A stretch of 64,000 bases of DNA from Clostridium magnum DSM 2767 (GTDB lineage: Bacteria; Bacillota; Clostridia; Clostridiales; Clostridiaceae), in the NCBI RefSeq assembly GCF_001623875.1, contig NZ_LWAE01000001.1, positions 1,426,001-1,490,000 on the forward strand, in the 5' to 3' direction. The stretch's first letter is position 1; the number at the start of each line of letters is the position of its first letter. Of the stretch, positions 5,828 through 15,030 are shown piece after piece. The notes below the pieces were generated by a model, which saw only the letters and a program-made list of their open reading frames with translations, searched no databases and had not been told where the DNA came from. Made by a program: the position numbers and the translations under genes.

Positions 5828-6883
5828 ATGATACCACTAAAAAACTTATTGGAAACTACAATGACAGAAAATGCATCAGATTTACATTTGACTGTAGGAG
5901 TACCACCTGTTATAAGGGTTAATGGAGAATTAAGACAAATAGGTAGTGAAAAACTACAACCTATAGATACAGAAAATTATGCTAAGGAAATACTTGATGA
6001 GGCATATGAGAGCTATGCAAAAACTGGTGAGTCAGATACCTCTTTTTCAGTAGCGGGTATTGGAAGGTTTAGGGTTAACACGTTCAAACAAAGAGGAAGT
6101 GACGCTATAGCAATAAGAGTTGTTGGACTAAAGGTACCTACACTAGGAGAACTTCAATTTCCTAATGTTGTAAAAGAGATTATAACTAATAAGCGAGGAT
6201 TAGTGTTAGTTACAGGACCAACTGGTTCAGGTAAAAGTACGACTCTAGCAGCTATGATAAATGAAATAAATGCAACAAGAGCTTCTCATATAATTACCCT
6301 CGAAGACCCAATTGAATATTTACATAAACATAATAAATCAATAATAAATCAGAGAGAAATAGGAAAAGATACTTTGAGTTATGCCAATGCTTTAAGATCA
6401 ATCCTTAGAGAAGATCCAGATGTTATCCTTGTTGGAGAAATGAGAGATTTAGAAACTATATCAGTAGCGTTAACAGCAGCTGAAACTGGACATCTAGTAT
6501 TTTCTACATTACATACAATAGGTGCAGCCAAAACAATAGATAGAATTATAGATGTATTTCCACCATATCAGCAACAACAGGTAAAAATACAGTTGGCGGC
6601 AGTACTTAAAGGTATTATATCTCAACAACTTCTGCCAAAATATGATGGAAAAGGAAGAGTTGCAGCTATGGAAACAATGATAGCAACTACTGCGATTCAG
6701 AATATGATTAGAGAAGGAAAAACCCATCAAGTTGAGTCTTCTATACAAACTGGAGCGAAATATGGAATGAAGACAATGGATATGTCTTTATCAGAACTTT
6801 ATAAAAAAGGATTAATATCTTATGAGACAGCTTTAAGCTATGCTATTGATAGGGATATGCTAAGTAAAATAATTTCATTATAG
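5828..6883 (+). CDS. pilT: PilT-type twitching/retraction ATPase
   Basis: 351 residues, full family length, ATG after GAAAGGGG. PilT hexamers disassemble type IV pili using ATP. The N-terminal PAS-like domain (ASDLHLTVG near 16-24) is followed by Walker A GPTGSGKS (130-137), Asp box around LEDPIEY (158-164), Walker B DPDVILVGE (196-204) and the His box TGHLVFSTLHT (220-230), all intact. No other pilus genes are nearby, so partners (pilB, pilC, pilins) must be encoded elsewhere. It stands alone between sigK and a terminator at 6901. Confidence 0.93.
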   Translation: MIPLKNLLETTMTENASDLHLTVGVPPVIRVNGELRQIGSEKLQPIDTENYAKEILDEAYESYAKTGESDTSFSVAGIGRFRVNTFKQRGSDAIAIRVVGLKVPTLGELQFPNVVKEIITNKRGLVLVTGPTGSGKSTTLAAMINEINATRASHIITLEDPIEYLHKHNKSIINQREIGKDTLSYANALRSILREDPDVILVGEMRDLETISVALTAAETGHLVFSTLHTIGAAKTIDRIIDVFPPYQQQQVKIQLAAVLKGIISQQLLPKYDGKGRVAAMETMIATTAIQNMIREGKTHQVESSIQTGAKYGMKTMDMSLSELYKKGLISYETALSYAIDRDMLSKIISL

Positions 6884-6900
6884 AGATAAAGATTACAAAT

Positions 6901-6937
6901 AAAAATAAGGACCTTGGATTGGTCCTTATTTTTATTT
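6901..6937. terminator. Terminator after pilT
   Basis: Perfect 13-base arms (6901-6913, 6921-6933), 7-base loop, T-rich tail on both strands; it can also end the leftward 44-residue gene that stops at 6946. Confidence 0.85.
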
Positions 6938-6945
6938 ACTATTAT

Positions 6946-7080
6946 TTAGAATACAAAATAATCTAGTGCCTTCAAACAGAATTGATCCTTTGAAGACGGC
7001 TTCTTTTCATCTTCCTTAGTTTTCTCTATTTTACTCTCAGATATATCAATATTATTAATTTTTTCGATAGTTGTATTCAT
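6946..7080 (-). CDS. Orphan 44-residue peptide behind a structured leader
   Basis: ATG at 7080 is preceded at 7 bases by GGGGG (7088-7092). The peptide is highly charged for its first 30 residues (Lys/Glu-rich) and ends DQFCLKALDYFVF, with one cysteine and an aromatic tail. This leader-plus-core pattern is seen in signal or RiPP precursors, but no modifying enzyme is adjacent and I recognise no family. It is transcribed divergently from the glycosyltransferase and convergently with pilT. The long leader upstream is the strongest sign that it is expressed and regulated. Confidence 0.5.
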   Translation of the reverse strand: MNTTIEKINNIDISESKIEKTKEDEKKPSSKDQFCLKALDYFVF

Positions 7081-7099
7081 AATAAATCCCCCTTAAATT

Positions 7100-7235
7100 A
7101 AAAAACTTTACTTTAAAATTTTTTAGGAGGATCTATCCAAAGGATTCGTCTTTTTTATGAAGCCTTCTTAAATCGATATAAAAGATCAGTTCGTAGCGCC
7201 TCATAAGGCTCTACCCCCTTTTCTAAGTACTGTAC
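7100..7235 (-). promoter_or_regulatory. Structured 5' leader, riboswitch-like, unidentified
   Basis: On the minus strand a promoter-like TATAGT near 7236-7241 precedes about 140 bases of leader. AGGGGG near 7215-7220 can pair with CCTCCT near 7126-7131 to close a multibranch fold. Inside it are GTAGAGCC-TTATGA-GGCGCTAC (7214-7193), a weaker AU stem and the palindromic GAAGGCTTC (7159-7167). I could not match it to any riboswitch class I know; RNA function is inference from structure and position. Confidence 0.45.
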
Positions 7236-7239
7236 TATA

Positions 7240-7501
7240 ACAGTTAAACTTGTTTTTTATAATTATATAATACCATAGGTTTCAATTAATAACAAACTGA
7301 TTGTATAGGTTAAAAATATGCTAAAATTCAAAAAACTTATAAATAGTAATAATTAATTCAATCTACGTATATTTTCCTATGTATAGCTTGAAGTTAAGCA
7401 GTTTTCCAAATATCTATAAAATATTTTCTATAATTATTGCAAATTGTATAGTAATTAATTTTTATTTATGCTAAAATAACTGTGAATTAGGGGGATTGGG
7501 A
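7240..7501. other. Intergenic gap upstream of the glycosyltransferase
   Basis: AT-rich stretch without credible ORF. It must contain the divergent promoters of the 44-residue gene and the glycosyltransferase; AGGGGG at 7489-7494 is the glycosyltransferase ribosome-binding site. Nothing else seen. Confidence 0.4.
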
Positions 7502-8776
7502 GTGAGCATTTTTAAGGAAATAATTCATGATACCTCTCGTATTTTGACTTATGTCGTTTCTATTATAACCATATATTCTTTATGTATATCTTTTTTCGGT
7601 ATATGGAGAAAAAAAGAAGAGGTAGAAGTAGAGCCAAAAAAGAGTTTTGCATTAATTATTGCAGCACATAATGAAGAAATAGTTATTGAAGGAATTATTG
7701 AAAGTTTAAAAAGACTTGATTATCCTAAACATCTTTATGATATTTTCGTTATTGCAGATAATTGTACGGACAAAACTGCTTTAAAAGCTAGAGCCAAGGG
7801 TGCTATAGTATATGAGAGAAGGAATAGGGAAAAAAGAGGAAAAGGTTATGCTTTAGAATGGATGTTTGAGAAAATTTTCAGTATGAATAAAAAATATGAT
7901 GCTGTTGCCATTTTTGATGCAGATAACCTTGCTCATAAAAACTTTCTGAAAGAAATGAATAGAAAGCTTTGTGATGGATATAAGGTTGTTCAGGGATATT
8001 TAGATAGTAAAAATCCTGAAGATACATGGATTACAGGCAGTTATTCAATAGCTTTTTGGACTTGTAACAGAATGTTTCAATTATCTAGAAGTAATTTAGG
8101 GTTATCAAGCCAGTTAGGTGGGACAGGATTTTGTATTGATACAGAAATACTTGAACAGTTAGGATGGGGCGCGACCTGTTTAACAGAGGATTTAGAATTT
8201 ACTTGTAAGCTTGTATTACATGGATACAGAGTAGGTTGGGCTCATGATGCCATAATATATGATGAGAAACCTCTTACTCTTGCGCAGTCTTGGAGACAGC
8301 GGAAAAGGTGGATGCAGGGATTTGCTGATGTTGCAAGTAGGTATTTTTTCAAGCTGTTTAAAAGATCCATATCAAAGTGCAGTTTTATAGCCTTAGACTG
8401 TGCATTATATAGTATTCAGCCTATAGTTGCAATTTTAATAGGTATCTCAGCAATAACAGGGTTAGTTCAGTATTTTATTAAAGCATCAGATTTGATAACT
8501 AATTTTAATACAATTATATATTCCTTTGATTTTAAATTGTCTACAATCACAGCTGTAATATTTGCTGTAGTACAGTTTATATATACACCTTTTATATTAG
8601 TTTTAGAAAAGAAGCTTAATTTAAAAATATTCTGGTACTACATAATATATCCTATTTATGCGCTTACATGGTTTCCTATTTCAGTCCAAGGAATTGTGGA
8701 CAAAAATAAAAAGGAATGGAGCCATACTGTTCATACCAGAAGTGTTAAAATTAATGATCTAGAAAAAGCCAACTAA
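7502..8776 (+). CDS. Membrane-bound family 2 glycosyltransferase
   Basis: 424 residues from GTG 7502, which sits 7 bases after AGGGGG (an upstream TTG is too close). An N-terminal membrane helix precedes a GT-A catalytic domain: IIAAHNEE, first aspartates in VIADNCTDKT, DxD-type FDADN, the acceptor motif TEDLEF, and QRKRWMQGF (the processive Q-x-x-R-W). At least three membrane helices follow near 300-400. This is the architecture of processive beta-glycan synthases such as cellulose or poly-N-acetylglucosamine synthase. Substrate cannot be assigned and no exporter or modification genes are adjacent. It is monocistronic, followed by a terminator. Confidence 0.85.
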   Translation: MSIFKEIIHDTSRILTYVVSIITIYSLCISFFGIWRKKEEVEVEPKKSFALIIAAHNEEIVIEGIIESLKRLDYPKHLYDIFVIADNCTDKTALKARAKGAIVYERRNREKRGKGYALEWMFEKIFSMNKKYDAVAIFDADNLAHKNFLKEMNRKLCDGYKVVQGYLDSKNPEDTWITGSYSIAFWTCNRMFQLSRSNLGLSSQLGGTGFCIDTEILEQLGWGATCLTEDLEFTCKLVLHGYRVGWAHDAIIYDEKPLTLAQSWRQRKRWMQGFADVASRYFFKLFKRSISKCSFIALDCALYSIQPIVAILIGISAITGLVQYFIKASDLITNFNTIIYSFDFKLSTITAVIFAVVQFIYTPFILVLEKKLNLKIFWYYIIYPIYALTWFPISVQGIVDKNKKEWSHTVHTRSVKINDLEKAN

Positions 8777-8785
8777 ATAGTAATA

Positions 8786-8811
8786 GGGAAGACTATGAGT
8801 CTTTCCTTTTG
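8786..8811 (+). terminator. Terminator after glycosyltransferase
   Basis: Arms GGGAAGACT and AGTCTTTCC (8786-8794, 8798-8806; one G-U pair), 3-base loop, T-rich tail. Confidence 0.75.
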
Positions 8812-8951
8812 TTATATGTAGTAAATAAAAGGACGAAATTGTTTAACTATATTTGAGAATTTATTAAAATATGATAAAATATAAGAGGAAATATAGAATC
8901 TATGTTGAATATATACTTTGATGGTTCTCTTACAGGGGGGGAAAATGCTTA

Positions 8952-10226
8952 ATGAGTGAATATATAATTGGAATAGACGTTGGATCATCGAAGATATGTG
9001 CTGCTGCTGGAAAGTTGGACAAGTACGGTAGATTACAAATAATGGGAATTACGTCGGCAAATTGTAATGGTGTGAAAAAGAGTATAGTTGTTGATATAGA
9101 TAGTACTTCTGAATCTATTAAGCAATGCATTGATGGGCTTGAACGCATGATTGATATTAAAATTACAGAAGCATATATCTCTCTACCAGGAGGAATAAGT
9201 GAACTGGTTTGGAATAAAGGTGTTGTAGCTGTAGCATCAGAAGATAGAGAAATTAAAGCGAACGATGTGAAAAGAGTAATAAAAGCATCTAAAATTATTA
9301 CAATTCCGTCCGATAAAGAAATCATAGGTGTAATACCTCAGCAGTATGTAATAGATGGATATGATAAAATAAAAGACCCTATTGGTATGAGTGGTTTAAG
9401 GCTTGAAGTAGATGCTCAAATTATACTATCTCAAAGTACTGTAGTAAATAACCTTTTTAAGAGTGTAGATAAAGCTGGAATTAAGGTTGCTGGAGTAGTA
9501 TTCCAACCTATTGCTATATCAGAAGTTGCGCTTAAGAGAGAAGAAATTGAACGTGGGGTTGTACTGCTAGATGTAGGTGCAGAATCTATAAATATTTACA
9601 TGTTTGAGGGTGGAAATTTAGCTGGTATTAGTACAATAGCTCTAGGGGGAAATACTATAACTAATGATATAGCAGTTTGTCTAAAGCTACCTTTTTCAGA
9701 GGCTGAAAAATTAAAAATTAAATATGGTAGTGTTGGCGTAGATTCAAATAACAATGATTTTAAAATAGAAGTAAACGCTGATTATAATGAAAAAATAAGT
9801 GTAGGTTGCAATACCCTTAAGCAGGTAATAGAAGCTAGAGTAGAGGAATTATTGTACATCATAAGTGGTGAATTAAAAGCTAGTGAACACTATGAAAAAA
9901 TTTCAGGTGTAGTGATTGTTGGCGGTGGACTAGCTTTAATTAAAGGAATTGAAGATTTTAGTAGAGAAGTATTACAGAAACCTGTTAGAGTCGGAACACC
10001 TGAATATATCGGAGCAGCAAGTCCTTTGTATTCAGCTGCCGTTGGAGCAGTTAAAGATGCCTCGGACTCAATGAAAGACAGAAACTTTATTGCTAAGAAG
10101 GAAAAGGAAACCGAAAAAGTTCAAAGAGAGTGGACTAGAGAAAAAAACAAAAAAGAAAAAGAAGAAGAAAAAAATAATGGGGGATTTATAACAAAAATAA
10201 AAGAGTTTTTCACAGATTTTTTCTAA
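8952..10226 (+). CDS. ftsA: Cell division protein FtsA
   Basis: 424 residues; actin-like ATPase that tethers FtsZ to the membrane. Phosphate-1 motif IIGIDVGSSKIC at the N-terminus, the 1C-type domain near 85-165, phosphate-2 LLDVGAESINIY near 205 and the adenosine motif VVIVGGGLALIKG near 325 are visible. After a Lys/Glu-rich linker the last 15 residues (GGFITKIKEFFTDFF) form the amphipathic membrane-targeting helix. GGGGGG lies 10 bases before the ATG; a nearer ATG at 8944 opens only a 4-codon frame. It is 15 bases before ftsZ, and the two are clearly an operon. Confidence 0.93.
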   Translation: MSEYIIGIDVGSSKICAAAGKLDKYGRLQIMGITSANCNGVKKSIVVDIDSTSESIKQCIDGLERMIDIKITEAYISLPGGISELVWNKGVVAVASEDREIKANDVKRVIKASKIITIPSDKEIIGVIPQQYVIDGYDKIKDPIGMSGLRLEVDAQIILSQSTVVNNLFKSVDKAGIKVAGVVFQPIAISEVALKREEIERGVVLLDVGAESINIYMFEGGNLAGISTIALGGNTITNDIAVCLKLPFSEAEKLKIKYGSVGVDSNNNDFKIEVNADYNEKISVGCNTLKQVIEARVEELLYIISGELKASEHYEKISGVVIVGGGLALIKGIEDFSREVLQKPVRVGTPEYIGAASPLYSAAVGAVKDASDSMKDRNFIAKKEKETEKVQREWTREKNKKEKEEEKNNGGFITKIKEFFTDFF

Positions 10227-10241
10227 TAGGAGGTAAGTATT

Positions 10242-11363
10242 GTGCTAGATTTTGATGTTGATGTTCAACAATTTGCCAATATAAAAGTTATTGGTTGTGG
10301 CGGCGGTGGAAATAATGCCGTAAATAGAATGATAAGAGAAGGACTAAAGAATGTTGAATTTATATCTGTAAATACAGATAAACAAGCGTTAATGCTTTCA
10401 CAGGCATCGCAAAAAATTCAGATAGGTGATAAACTTACTAAAGGACTTGGTGCTGGTGCTAATCCTGAGATTGGGAATAAAGCAGCGGAAGAAAGTAAAG
10501 AAGAAATATCTCAAGCTATAAAAGGTGCAGATATGGTATTCATTACTGCTGGTATGGGAGGCGGAACCGGTACCGGAGCAGCGCCTGTAATTGCAGAAAT
10601 AGCAAAATCCATGGGTATTTTAACTGTAGGGGTAGTAACAAAGCCTTTTCCATTTGAAGGAAGAAAAAGAATGCTTCATGCAGAAATGGGAATAAAAAAT
10701 TTAAAGGAAAGAGTTGATACTCTAGTTACAATTCCAAATGAAAGGTTACTTTCAATAGTAGATAAAAAGACTACACTAATGGAATCCTTTAAATATGCAG
10801 ACGATGTTTTAAGACAAGGTGTACAAGGTATATCTGACTTAATTACAATACCTGGTCTTGTAAACCTTGACTTCGCAGATGTTAGAACTATTATGATAGA
10901 TAAAGGACTTGCACATATGGGTGTAGGTAGAGGTACAGGGGATAATAGAGCTCAAGAAGCAGCTAAACAAGCTATATCAAGTCCACTTTTAGAAACATCT
11001 ATAGTGGGAGCGACTGGTGTACTTTTAAATATAACAGGGGGACCAGATTTAGGGCTTTTAGAAATAAATGAGGCAGCTGAAATAGTTCAAGATGCTGCAG
11101 ACCCTGATGCAAACATTATATTCGGTGCAGTGATAGATGAAAATATAAAAGATGAAATAAGAATTACTGTAATTGCTACAGGATTTGAAACAGAAAAAGT
11201 TCAGGCTAAACCACCAGAACCTGTTGCGAAGATTACTCAAAATCAACAACCAGCTGTAAGTTTTACTAGCAATAGGGACGAGGCAGCAGCTACGGTAGAA
11301 TATCAAACTTATGATGAAACTAATCTTGAAATACCTGCATTTCTAAGAAGACAGAGAAAATAA
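10242..11363 (+). CDS. ftsZ: Cell division GTPase FtsZ
   Basis: 373 residues with a GTG start after AGGAGG. Tubulin-like GTPase that forms the division ring. Glycine-rich [15 protein letters not shown] at the N-terminus, the tubulin signature [11 protein letters not shown] near 105-115, the T7 loop NLDFADVR, a variable Gln/Pro linker and the conserved C-terminal peptide [11 protein letters not shown] that binds FtsA are all present. Start VLDFDVDV is typical of clostridial FtsZ. It is co-transcribed with ftsA and followed by a strong terminator. Confidence 0.97.
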   Translation: MLDFDVDVQQFANIKVIGCGGGGNNAVNRMIREGLKNVEFISVNTDKQALMLSQASQKIQIGDKLTKGLGAGANPEIGNKAAEESKEEISQAIKGADMVFITAGMGGGTGTGAAPVIAEIAKSMGILTVGVVTKPFPFEGRKRMLHAEMGIKNLKERVDTLVTIPNERLLSIVDKKTTLMESFKYADDVLRQGVQGISDLITIPGLVNLDFADVRTIMIDKGLAHMGVGRGTGDNRAQEAAKQAISSPLLETSIVGATGVLLNITGGPDLGLLEINEAAEIVQDAADPDANIIFGAVIDENIKDEIRITVIATGFETEKVQAKPPEPVAKITQNQQPAVSFTSNRDEAAATVEYQTYDETNLEIPAFLRRQRK

Positions 11364-11375
11364 AAAAATTTTCAC

Positions 11376-11419
11376 AAAAAATCCATGTATAACATAATTG
11401 TTATGCATGGATTTTTTGT
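11376..11419. terminator. Terminator after ftsZ
   Basis: Thirteen-base arms (11376-11388, 11407-11419) extended by an inner TATAAC/GTTAT pairing; T-run in the right arm. Confidence 0.88.
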
Positions 11420-11538
11420 TGTCTAATTGAAGGTTCACTTTATGAATTTAATTTTCCTATCTTGCTAAAGTTTAATTTTACAAATCTAAATATGGTGACA
11501 CATTATAGCAAATAAAAATAGTAATTTTTATTAAAAAA

Positions 11539-11570
11539 TGACAAAATTTTAAAATGGATAGGTATATAAT
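11539..11570 (+). promoter_or_regulatory. Candidate Spo0A box and promoter for spoIIGA-sigE
   Basis: TGACAAA (11539-11545) is two mismatches from the 0A box TGTCGAA, and TATAAT lies at 11565-11570. In Bacillus the spoIIG promoter is sigma-A dependent and Spo0A activated; the match here is suggestive only. Confidence 0.4.
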
Positions 11571-11618
11571 AAGAGTAATGAGATGGAAAATAATTCAAGA
11601 TGGAGGTGAACCTTTTAC

Positions 11619-12416
11619 TTGGTTATATATCTAGATGTTCTGATTTTTGAAAATTTAGTAGTTAACCTGTTTCTTTTATATATAACGGCTAGGACACTTA
11701 GAGTTAAAGTGGAATTGAGGTATATTCTTTTAGCGGCAACTATTGGAAGTTTGTATGTCATAACTTTAGTTTATCCCCAGTTAAAAAATTTTTCATCTGT
11801 TTCATTCAAAATTATTGTAGCAGCAATTTTAGTATTAATTAGTTTTAGAAAAAGAAAAATTATATTTAATATAAAGGCATTAGTAATATTTATATTATAT
11901 TCTATGATGCTAGCAGGTGCATGTATATTTATACAATACAGTCAGAATTATGATATTAACAATTTTGCTATTATAAATTTTTCTTATAAGAAGCTTATGC
12001 TTTCAGTAATGACAATATATATGATTATTGATAGAGTAGTGATTTTTATTAAAGAGAGAAAAGACCTAAGTAATCTTATATATAGTATTGATATCGTATT
12101 AAAAAATTCTGAAAAAAGTATTAATGCATTTCTTGATACAGGTAATGAATTAAGAGAGCCAGCAACTAATTTGCCTGTAGTAATAGTAGAAAAGTCTGTT
12201 TTTCAGGATGTGGATTTAAAGTGCTATGACAAATTTTATATTCCATATAGAGTTGTAAGCGGAAAGGGTGGAAACCTCCAAGGATTTAAACCTGAATATA
12301 TAAAAATACACCAGGGAAATGAGACTACAACTAGAGAAGTTATTGTTGCCTTTGCAGGAGAAAGATTAAGTGATTTTAATGACTATGAAGCTCTTTTATC
12401 TAGAGGAGTTATTTGA
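11619..12416 (+). CDS. spoIIGA: SpoIIGA, pro-sigma-E processing protease
   Basis: 265 residues with a TTG start 9 bases after GGAGGTGA. Five membrane helices fill residues 5-145, and the C-terminal domain carries the aspartyl-protease motif FLDTGNELREP (Asp173). In Bacillus it is a mother-cell septal membrane protease that, when signalled by SpoIIR from the forespore, cleaves pro-sigma-E. It directly precedes sigE, its substrate gene, 28 bases away. Length is slightly shorter than the Bacillus protein (about 309) but the key motif is complete. Confidence 0.93.
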   Translation: MVIYLDVLIFENLVVNLFLLYITARTLRVKVELRYILLAATIGSLYVITLVYPQLKNFSSVSFKIIVAAILVLISFRKRKIIFNIKALVIFILYSMMLAGACIFIQYSQNYDINNFAIINFSYKKLMLSVMTIYMIIDRVVIFIKERKDLSNLIYSIDIVLKNSEKSINAFLDTGNELREPATNLPVVIVEKSVFQDVDLKCYDKFYIPYRVVSGKGGNLQGFKPEYIKIHQGNETTTREVIVAFAGERLSDFNDYEALLSRGVI

Positions 12417-12444
12417 GGAATGATGCATTAATTGGAGGGAGATT

Positions 12445-13152
12445 ATGATAAAATTAAAAGTATTGTTGAATAGAATATTGTCAAAGTTCAAGTTGTTTAT
12501 TAGGAGTGTTTACTACATTGGTGGGAGCGATGTTCTTCCACCACCGCTGAGTAAAAAAGAAGAAGATGATTTAGTCGCTAAGCTTGTTACTGGAGATGAA
12601 GGTGTAAGATCTACACTGATAGAAAGAAATCTTAGATTGGTGGTTTATATAGCGAGAAAGTTTGAAAATACAGGCGTAAATGTAGAAGATCTGGTATCAG
12701 TAGGTACAATTGGATTAATCAAAGCGGTTAACACTTTTGATCCAGAGAAAAAAATAAAGTTAGCTACATATGCATCTAGATGTATAGAGAATGAAATACT
12801 TATGTATTTGAGAAGAAATAGTAAGGTAAAGGCAGAAATTTCATTTTATGAACCATTAAATATTGATTGGGATGGAAATGAATTGCTATTATCTGATATT
12901 TTAGGAACAGAAAACGATGTAGTATACAATTTGATAGAGGATGAAGTAGATAAGCAACTTTTGATGGTAGCTATGAAAAAATTAAGTGATAGGGAAAAGG
13001 AAATAGTTAATTTAAGATTTGGGTTAAATGGAAAGGGAGAAAAAACGCAAAAAGAAGTAGCTGATATGCTTGGTATATCTCAATCCTATATTTCACGGTT
13101 GGAAAAAAGAATAATTAAAAGATTAAAGAAAGAAATAAATAAAATGTTATAA
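12445..13152 (+). CDS. sigE: Sporulation sigma factor SigE (pro-protein)
   Basis: 235 residues, ATG after GGAGGGAG. The hydrophobic-basic pro-sequence (about residues 1-23) ends just before [14 protein letters not shown], the usual maturation site. Region 2 ([36 protein letters not shown]) and region 4.2 ([20 protein letters not shown]) are intact. Sigma-E is the early mother-cell sigma factor. It stands in an operon with spoIIGA and upstream of sigG, the canonical spoIIG locus. Confidence 0.97.
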   Translation: MIKLKVLLNRILSKFKLFIRSVYYIGGSDVLPPPLSKKEEDDLVAKLVTGDEGVRSTLIERNLRLVVYIARKFENTGVNVEDLVSVGTIGLIKAVNTFDPEKKIKLATYASRCIENEILMYLRRNSKVKAEISFYEPLNIDWDGNELLLSDILGTENDVVYNLIEDEVDKQLLMVAMKKLSDREKEIVNLRFGLNGKGEKTQKEVADMLGISQSYISRLEKRIIKRLKKEINKML

Positions 13153-13163
13153 GGTTGTCTTTA

Positions 13164-13192
13164 GTATAAAAATCGGCTTCTTAGGAAATAAT
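13164..13192 (+). promoter_or_regulatory. Sigma-F/sigma-G type promoter before sigG
   Basis: GTATA (13164-13168), exactly 15 bases, GGAAATAAT (13184-13192): this matches the forespore consensus GYATA-N15-GGNNANNT. It implies sigG is transcribed separately in the forespore in addition to any read-through from sigE. Confidence 0.75.
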
Positions 13193-13228
13193 TTAAATGC
13201 TATATATTCTGAAGGGGCTGATGGCTTT

Positions 13229-14002
13229 ATGATAATTAATAAAGTTGAAATTTGTGGTGTAAATACGGCAAAGTTACCTATTTTAAAGGAAAAAGAGATG
13301 AGACATTTATTAATGACAATGAGAGATGGAGATGATGAATCTAGAGAAAAATTTATAAAAGGTAACTTAAGGCTTGTATTGAGTGTTATTCAGAGATTCA
13401 ATAATAGAGGTGAAAATGTTGATGATTTATTTCAAGTTGGATGTATAGGTCTAATAAAGGCAATTGACAATTTCGATTTGAGTCAAAATGTTAAATTTTC
13501 TACCTATGCCGTTCCGATGATTATAGGTGAGATAAGGAGATACTTAAGAGATAACAACTCAATCAGAGTAAGTAGATCCCTGAGAGATATTGCCTATAGA
13601 GCGCTGCAAGTTAGAGATAAACTGATAGGAGAAAATAATAAGGAGCCTACTATATCACAAATCGCAAAAGAATTAAAAGTACCACGAGAGGAAGTTGTAT
13701 TTGCTTTAGATGCTATTCAGGATCCTGTTTCATTATTTGAGCCAATTTATCATGATGGTGGAGATGCAATTTATGTTATGGATCAAATAAGTGATAGTAA
13801 AAACATGGATGATAGCTGGCTTGAAAATATAGCCATAAAGGAAGCAATGAAAAAACTAAATGACAGGGAAAAACTTATTCTTAATTTGAGATTTTTTGAT
13901 GGTAGAACTCAAATGGAAGTAGCAGACGAAATAGGAATATCACAGGCACAAGTTTCGAGATTAGAAAAAACAGCTTTAAGACATATGAGAAAATACGTTT
14001 AG
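13229..14002 (+). CDS. sigG: Forespore sigma factor SigG
   Basis: 257 residues. The N-terminus NKVEICGVNTAKLP is diagnostic of sigma-G, and VDDLFQVGCIGLIKAIDNFD, FSTYAVPMIIGEIRRYLRDN and TQMEVADEIGISQAQVSRLE cover regions 2 and 4. ATG 13229 is used because the earlier ATG at 13220 hits a stop after two codons. Late forespore sigma factor controlling SASP and germination genes. It has its own sigma-F/G promoter upstream and a terminator downstream. Confidence 0.97.
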   Translation: MIINKVEICGVNTAKLPILKEKEMRHLLMTMRDGDDESREKFIKGNLRLVLSVIQRFNNRGENVDDLFQVGCIGLIKAIDNFDLSQNVKFSTYAVPMIIGEIRRYLRDNNSIRVSRSLRDIAYRALQVRDKLIGENNKEPTISQIAKELKVPREEVVFALDAIQDPVSLFEPIYHDGGDAIYVMDQISDSKNMDDSWLENIAIKEAMKKLNDREKLILNLRFFDGRTQMEVADEIGISQAQVSRLEKTALRHMRKYV

Positions 14003-14045
14003 ATTAGTTTATTATTGTACTTATAGGTGGTTTTTAGATTAAGAG

Positions 14046-14096
14046 CTGAGAATATGTATTTGGCATTAAAAGCCGATATATATTCTCAGTTTTTAT
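14046..14096 (+). terminator. Terminator after sigG
   Basis: CTGAGAATA (14046-14054) pairs with TATTCTCAG (14081-14089), with an internal GGC/GCC pairing and a T-run after it. Confidence 0.8.
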
Positions 14097-14209
14097 TTTG
14101 TAGTAATTAATAAATAAGCTTTATCATATTATTTATTAAGACTATAAAATTATATGGTTGGAGGAATATCAACTTTTAGGGTGTGAAATTTAAGAGGAGG
14201 AAATAAAAA

Positions 14210-14473
14210 ATGGATGATGAAAAGGCTTTATATTCTATAGGAAATTTAAAATCTATGGAGATTATAGATATAAATACTGGAACAAAATTGGGTTTTATCA
14301 AAGATTTAAAGATAGATTGTGATGAATATAGAATCATATCTATCATTCTACCATCACAAAAAATGTCATGGTTTGGTAAAACAGAAGATATAGAACTTCC
14401 ATGGGAAAATGTTAAAAAAGTAGGGGTTGATGTATTACTTGTAGATGGTGGGCAATTAATGTTAAAGGAATAG
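14210..14473 (+). CDS. YlmC/YmxH-family PRC-barrel sporulation protein
   Basis: 87 residues, ATG after GAGGAGG. SIGNLKSMEIIDINTGTKLGFIKDLKID and the LPWENVKKVGVDVLLVD segment form the PRC-barrel fold of the YlmC/YmxH family, found near sporulation sigma genes across Firmicutes. The molecular role is not established. Monocistronic by spacing, between sigG and nrdR. Confidence 0.8.
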   Translation: MDDEKALYSIGNLKSMEIIDINTGTKLGFIKDLKIDCDEYRIISIILPSQKMSWFGKTEDIELPWENVKKVGVDVLLVDGGQLMLKE

Positions 14474-14574
14474 TAAATTGTAGTAGAATTTTATATCAAA
14501 AAGTGTATAATATTTATATACATGGTTTAGATTGAATGCAAAACCATATTAAAAGTAGAAGGACGTGAAGAAAA

Positions 14575-15030
14575 GTGAAGTGCCCTTATTGCTCATATGC
14601 AGAAAGTAAGGTGGTAGATTCAAGATCTACGGAAGATGATATGTCTATTAGAAGAAGAAGAGAGTGTTTAAAATGCAATAAAAGGTATACTACATATGAA
14701 AAGGTTGAAAATGTACCTATATTGGTAATAAAAAAGAATATGAATAGAGAATATTTTGATAGAACCAAAATAATAAATGGATTAATAAAGGCTTGTCAAA
14801 AAAGACCTGTGTCAAGGCAGCAAATTGAAAATGTTGCAGATGACATAGAGAAGAAAATTAATAATCAAATGCTTACAGAAGTCGATTCTGAGTATATTGG
14901 CGAGTTAATAATGGAGAATCTTAGGCTTCTAGATGAAGTGTCTTACGTGAGATTTGCATCTGTATATAGACAGTTTAAGGATATAAATACCTTTATGGAA
15001 GAAATTAAAAATTTACTGGGAAATAAATGA
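14575..15030 (+). CDS. nrdR: Transcriptional repressor NrdR
   Basis: 151 residues, GTG start with GAAGGA 11 bases upstream. The N-terminal zinc ribbon CPYC...CLKC (residues 3-34) and RRRRECLKCNKRYTTYE lead into an ATP-cone domain from about residue 49 (VIKKNMNREYFDRTKI). NrdR senses ATP/dATP and represses ribonucleotide reductase operons by binding NrdR boxes. No nrd genes are in the window, so its targets lie elsewhere. Confidence 0.96.
   Translation: MKCPYCSYAESKVVDSRSTEDDMSIRRRRECLKCNKRYTTYEKVENVPILVIKKNMNREYFDRTKIINGLIKACQKRPVSRQQIENVADDIEKKINNQMLTEVDSEYIGELIMENLRLLDEVSYVRFASVYRQFKDINTFMEEIKNLLGNK

Noticed and set aside
7100-7235. Lysine, c-di-GMP, SAM, glycine or T-box riboswitch
   Set aside because: Individual short strings recall the lysine class (AGAG...GCGC..CGAACU), but length and stem order do not fit, and no core of the other classes is present.
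8930-9325. 131-codon minus-strand frame opposite ftsA
   Set aside because: Complement of a well-supported conserved gene; no own ribosome-binding site or family features.
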